Both the position numbers and the translations under genes were made by a program. Below are positions 14,945 through 17,093 of a DNA stretch of 17,093 nt, piece after piece. The notes beneath the pieces were generated by a model. That model worked only from the letters and a program-made list of their open reading frames with translations, was not told where the DNA came from and ran no database searches. Source of the DNA: Candidatus Curtissbacteria bacterium (GTDB taxonomy: Bacteria > Patescibacteriota > Microgenomatia > Curtissbacterales > GWA2-41-24); assembly GCA_030688205.1 (NCBI GenBank), contig JAUYIQ010000036.1, positions 1-17,093 of the forward strand, written 5' to 3'. Each line of letters opens with the position of its first letter. Within the stretch, counting starts at the first letter, position 1.

Positions 14945-15433
14945 ATGCCAACTGTAAACCAGCTAATTCGAAAAGGCCGAAAGGCAAAAATCAAAAAAAT
15001 TGGTTTAACCGGTCTGCGTCGTGCTTATAACTCACGAACCAACCGTTATGTTTCCTATCCTTCAGGTCAAAAGCGGGGAGTATGCGTTATTGTCAAAACT
15101 ATGACTCCAAGAAAACCAAATTCAGCACTTAGGAAAGTCGCCCGTGTCAGGTTGTCAAACAAACAGGAAATAACAGCATATATCCCGGGGATTGGTCACG
15201 AGCTGGCAGAACACTCTGTGGTTCTGGTTCGGGGTGGAAGAGTTAAAGATTTACCGGGGGTTAAGTATCACATCATCAGGGGAAAGTTTGACACCACTGG
15301 TGTTTCAAACAGGAAACAAGGAAGATCTCTTTACGGAACCAAGAAATCCGGTGCCACAACTGGTGCCCAGGCAGCAGCAACCGTTGGTGCACAAGCAGCC
15401 GCAGCACAGCCACCAACAGAAGGAGCAGTCTAA
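14945..15433 (+). CDS. rpsL: 30S ribosomal protein S12 (uS12)
   Basis: 162 residues; the usual length is 124-140. S12 sits at the decoding centre of the small subunit and governs accuracy. MPTVNQLIRKGRKAK, the Gram-positive-type insertion before QKRGVC, PNSALRKVARVRL, IPGIGHELAEHS and RGGRVKDLPGVKYH are all present. The streptomycin loop reads TPRKPNS: residue 56, equivalent to E. coli Lys43 (counting Met) and B. subtilis Lys56, is Arg, while the second loop Lys (GGRVKDLPG) is kept. After YGTKKSG a 25-residue Ala/Gln-rich tail is added with two related blocks, GAQAAATV and GAQAAAAQ, ending TEGAV. The stop abuts the rpsG start, and the rpsG ribosome-binding site lies inside this tail. Confidence 0.97.
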   Translation: MPTVNQLIRKGRKAKIKKIGLTGLRRAYNSRTNRYVSYPSGQKRGVCVIVKTMTPRKPNSALRKVARVRLSNKQEITAYIPGIGHELAEHSVVLVRGGRVKDLPGVKYHIIRGKFDTTGVSNRKQGRSLYGTKKSGATTGAQAAATVGAQAAAAQPPTEGAV

Positions 15434-15928
15434 ATGCCAAGAACAGGTAAAATTCCAAAGCGTCAAATAGAAGCGGATCCATTAAACAACAGCCAAACTG
15501 TTGCAAAATTGATCAACAAACTAATGTACGACGGCAAAAAATCCGTTGCACAAAAAGCAGTTTATGGAGCTTTTGATATTATCCGGGCAAAAGGAGAAGA
15601 CCCTGTTGCTACATTTGAAAAAGCGCTCGATAACATTACTCCTAAAATGGAAGTTAAGCCCAGACGTGTTGGAGGAGCTTCTTACATGGTTCCGACAGAG
15701 GTCCGCGGCCCCAGACGCCAATCACTTGCAGTCACTTGGCTTATTGCAGCAGCCAGAAGCAGGTCACCCAAAGAAATAGAAAAAACCAAAAACCTTCCGC
15801 CAATTGCAGCCAAGCTTGCAATCGAAATCATGGAAGCAGCCCAAGGCACAGGCAAAGCTGTTGGGAAACGAGAAGAAATGCACCGCGCAGCCGAAGCCAA
15901 CAAAGCATTTTCTCATTTTCGATGGTAA
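15434..15928 (+). CDS. rpsG: 30S ribosomal protein S7 (uS7)
   Basis: 164 residues, normal length. S7 starts assembly of the 3' domain of 16S rRNA and contacts the E-site tRNA and S11. The start PRTGKIPKRQIEADP, LINKLMYDGKKSVAQK, the KPRRVGGASYMVPTEVRGPRR loop and WLIAAARSR are diagnostic, as is the C-terminal KREEMHRAAEANKAFSHFRW helix end. AAGGAG at 15420-15425, inside rpsL, is a good Shine-Dalgarno sequence 8 bases before the ATG, making it the clearest ribosome-binding site in this operon. The rpsL stop immediately precedes the start, so the two proteins are probably made in coupled, equal amounts. Confidence 0.98.
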   Translation: MPRTGKIPKRQIEADPLNNSQTVAKLINKLMYDGKKSVAQKAVYGAFDIIRAKGEDPVATFEKALDNITPKMEVKPRRVGGASYMVPTEVRGPRRQSLAVTWLIAAARSRSPKEIEKTKNLPPIAAKLAIEIMEAAQGTGKAVGKREEMHRAAEANKAFSHFRW

Positions 15929-16034
15929 AATACCGCTTCAACCTCGCTAAATACTCCGCTTTATAGCTTAGTACTTAATAAAGCTCTTGATCTTCTATTG
16001 GTTATGTTAAACTTCTAGAAGAGGTTCTCATCCT

Positions 16035-16352
16035 TTGACAAAGTTGGTGGATCTTCACGCCTTAGGATATACTTTTCTTTTTTATGTTCCTATTTTTTGG
16101 ATCGGGGCAATTTTTGGTCCATTGGAACACCCTTTAAGAGCTGATAGTTTCCTCATTACTTGGATTGCAACAATATTCTATCTGGTTATAGGATTAGCCT
16201 TGATTGCTGGAATAATTGCTTGTTTAAAAGACACCCTTAAGTCGCACAAACTTACGATTCGATCTTTTTTCGCTACTTTTATGACTGCACTAGCCATTCA
16301 TGCATTGGGTTTAACTTTATTAGTTCTTCTACTTGCAAAAAAGGATGGCTGA
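16035..16352 (+). CDS. Small protein with three predicted membrane helices, unknown
   Basis: 105 residues from a TTG start, supported by the purine-rich AGAAGAGG at 16017-16024, 10 bases upstream; TTG 16044 or GTG 16047 are alternatives. Hydrophobic helices lie at about 10-31 (ALGYTFLFYVPIFWIGAIFG), 42-64 and 77-101 (SFFATFMTALAIHALGLTL), with a basic loop (KDTLKSHK) between the second and third, which suggests that loop is cytoplasmic. I recognise no family or catalytic motif. It sits between rpsG and the GreA-like gene, breaking the usual rpsG-fusA order, and no heptad array precedes it. The preceding gap (15929-16034) contains a palindrome, CTTCTAGAAG at 16012-16021, and no clear promoter or terminator. 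Its coding status rests on an uninterrupted hydrophobic frame, so it is less certain than its neighbours. Confidence 0.55.
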   Translation: MTKLVDLHALGYTFLFYVPIFWIGAIFGPLEHPLRADSFLITWIATIFYLVIGLALIAGIIACLKDTLKSHKLTIRSFFATFMTALAIHALGLTLLVLLLAKKDG

Positions 16353-16355
16353 AAT

Positions 16356-16467
16356 ACATTATGCAGAAGATGAGATACATCGGTAACACTTCCGAACACC
16401 AATTGAGTATATTGATACCCACCTACCCATCGGAGTGTTATCGATGTCCCCATCTTGTACACATTAT
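16356..16467. repeat. 7-bp direct repeats flanking the long hairpin
   Basis: ACATTAT occurs at 16356-16362 and at 16461-16467, each followed by GCA or TGCA. Each copy is four bases away from the end of the inverted repeat (GCAG on the left, GTAC on the right). The arrangement of direct repeat, inverted repeat, direct repeat is what a small non-autonomous transposable element with a target duplication would leave, but a 7-mer in AT-rich DNA could match by chance. Confidence 0.4.
16367..16456 (+). repeat. Long imperfect inverted repeat, roughly 25-bp stem
   Basis: The left arm 16367-16395 pairs with the right arm 16430-16456: 6 bp (AAGATG/CATCTT), a small internal loop, 14 bp including one G-T (ACATCGGTAACACT with AGTGTTATCGATGT), a one-base bulge, then 4 bp (CCGA/TCGG). 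The loop is 34 nt. It begins 15 nt after the stop of the membrane-protein gene and has no T-run, so it is not a simple terminator. It could be a structured RNA, an mRNA end or a MITE-like remnant. It accounts for much of the 318-nt gene-free stretch 16353-16670; the rest holds a promoter candidate, a second hairpin and a ribosome-binding site. Confidence 0.75.
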
Positions 16468-16495
16468 TGCAACTTCGAGACCTTTAATATATAAT
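16467..16495 (+). promoter_or_regulatory. Promoter for the GreA-like gene and fusA
   Basis: TTGCAA at 16467-16472 (4 of 6), a 17-bp spacer and a perfect TATAAT at 16490-16495. Transcription would begin near 16502 and give a 169-nt leader before the ATG at 16671. The -35 box overlaps the right copy of the direct repeat. Confidence 0.5.
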
Positions 16496-16556
16496 TCGCC
16501 CTTATCCTAAAGAAAGCAGACTTCGAAGATCAGCCTAACTAAAGCTAAAATCGGGA

Positions 16557-16592
16557 CAGAAAATAGTCCTTGTGTAATATGACTGTTTTCTG
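16557..16592 (+). other. Stem-loop in the leader of the GreA-like gene
   Basis: CAGAAAATAGTC at 16557-16568 pairs with GACTGTTTTCTG at 16581-16592: 12 of 12 positions counting one G-U pair, with a 12-nt loop. It lies 79 bases before the next ATG, and the following sequence (CTTAAATAAAATTTG) is not a proper T-run. It may regulate or stabilise the leader; as a DNA site it could also bind a dimeric regulator. Confidence 0.5.
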
Positions 16593-16670
16593 CTTAAATA
16601 AAATTTGTTGTTGAATTAATGTTTACACTATTTACCCCGAATGAAATGAGGGGAGGAAGGAACTGACGAA

Positions 16671-16931
16671 ATGCAAACTAAAACACAAAAAATAAAATAT
16701 CTAAGAAAAAGACTCGAAGAGCTTGAAAATGTAAAACTCAAGGATGCGCTTGCCAAATATGGCGACGCATTCCAGGAGTCTGGTGCAGCCTGGAACGAAA
16801 ATGCAGCCTGGGAGCTTGCAGACGAAGAAGTTTCAGTTCTGCGTGCTATGGTTGTTGAAGTTAAAAAGGAAATACGAAATCTGGAACACCCGCTTGGTGG
16901 TCAAACCTTCTCAGACAAAAATTCAAAATAA
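16671..16931 (+). CDS. GreA N-terminal-domain-like coiled-coil protein without the FKBP-like domain
   Basis: 86 residues, highly charged and helical. A purine-rich GGGGAGGAAGG precedes the ATG (AAGG is 10 bases away). Residues 5-30 (QKIKYLRKRLEELENVKLKD) and 45-72 form two helices around the tip GAAWNENAAWELADEE, which resembles the GreA/GreB tip GDLSENAEYHAAREE. The ENA of the tip is kept, with the Glu at the GreA E44 position, but the catalytic Asp (GreA D41) is not at its place. The protein ends after HPLGGQTFSDKNSK, where GreA would continue with its C-terminal domain. GreA reaches into the RNA polymerase secondary channel to stimulate transcript cleavage; a single-domain version might occupy the channel without cleaving. 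That is inference, as the similarity is short. It lies 6 bp before fusA and is probably co-transcribed with it. Confidence 0.6.
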   Translation: MQTKTQKIKYLRKRLEELENVKLKDALAKYGDAFQESGAAWNENAAWELADEEVSVLRAMVVEVKKEIRNLEHPLGGQTFSDKNSK

Positions 16932-16937
16932 TTCAAT

Positions 16938-17093
16938 ATGCCGGCTGACGCAAAGAACAGATTATATCCACTTGACCGTATCCGAAACATCGGCATTATC
17001 GCCCATATCGATGCTGGCAAAACCACAACAACCGAGCGTATTTTGTATTACACCGGAAAATCCTACAAACTCGGCAATATCGACGAAGGAACA
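16938..17093 (+). CDS. fusA: Elongation factor G, N-terminal part (3' end outside window)
   Basis: The first 52 codons of EF-G, open to the window edge. After a short lead (PADAKNRLYPLDRIRN) comes the GTP-binding P-loop IGIIAHIDAGKTTTTERILYYTGKSYKLGNIDEGT, shown here by its key part AHIDAGKTT, which is typical of EF-G. The GTPase drives translocation of tRNA and mRNA on the ribosome. The start ATG at 16938 follows the GreA-like stop by 6 bases and has no Shine-Dalgarno sequence of its own, so translation may depend on the upstream gene. In most bacteria fusA follows rpsG directly; here about 1 kb intervenes. Confidence 0.96.
   Translation, partial: MPADAKNRLYPLDRIRNIGIIAHIDAGKTTTTERILYYTGKSYKLGNIDEGT

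Noticed and set aside
16634..16652. CCCC/GGGG hairpin that could hide the ribosome-binding site of the GreA-like gene
   Set aside because: Only four pairs close an 11-nt loop, too weak to claim by eye.
15929..16670. A tRNA or other known RNA gene in the rpsG-fusA interval
   Set aside because: No GTTCRANNC T-loop or cloverleaf could be found on either strand; the hairpins present do not match a tRNA.
1..17093. UGA recoded as glycine (Gracilibacteria/SR1 code)
   Set aside because: UGA ends alaS, mltG and the small membrane gene at the expected ends, and no conserved frame runs through UGA.

Overview
The window is a compact, gene-dense bacterial segment with every recognisable gene on the + strand. 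Several traits point to a Patescibacteria (Candidate Phyla Radiation) genome, probably Microgenomates-like: an alanyl-tRNA synthetase that stops after the editing domain, a short RpoB of 1116 aa, and a membrane protein with a baseplate-J-like domain of the kind I associate with CPR genomes. UGA is used as a stop (alaS, mltG and the small membrane gene), so this is not the Gracilibacteria/SR1 code in which UGA means glycine. The lineage is an inference from protein features; no rRNA is present.

Layout: (1) 1-348, the 3' end of a thioredoxin reductase gene. (2) 590-7634, an alaS ... ruvX - zinc-ribbon - mltG neighbourhood. It resembles the Firmicutes order alaS-yrzL-yrrK(ruvX)-yrzB-mltG, but three envelope genes sit between alaS and ruvX: a proline-rich single-pass protein, a large protein with a degenerate actin-like domain, one membrane helix and a baseplate-J-like region, and a sortase. 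(3) 7635-7848, a strong promoter followed by a roughly 165-nt leader with nested stem-loops. (4) 7849-15928, rpoB-rpoC-rpsL-rpsG, the transcription and translation core. (5) 15929-16670, an interruption of the usual rpsL-rpsG-fusA order, holding a three-helix membrane protein, a long imperfect hairpin flanked by 7-bp direct repeats, a promoter and a second hairpin. (6) 16671-17093, a GreA-N-terminal-like small protein and the 5' end of fusA.

The most unusual signal is a family of short arrays with a strict 7-nt period (4-5 units, 28-35 nt) in five separate gene junctions: 2359-2393, 5195-5229, 5996-6023, 6409-6443 and 11201-11235. The heptamer word differs between loci but is conserved within each locus. 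The arrays fill much or all of the gap between stop and start codon, often end at or within three bases of the start, and sit mainly before genes with no Shine-Dalgarno sequence. They resemble in form the heptanucleotide STRR repeats of filamentous cyanobacteria, but I know of no description for this kind of organism.

Other points of note: alaS and rpsL appear to be transcribed from -10 boxes so close to the start that their mRNAs would be almost leaderless; RpoB carries Asn at the E. coli His526 position, and S12 carries Arg at the Lys43 position, both substitutions linked to antibiotic resistance elsewhere; and RpoC carries a roughly 90-residue charged coiled-coil insert at the place where actinobacterial RpoC has one.
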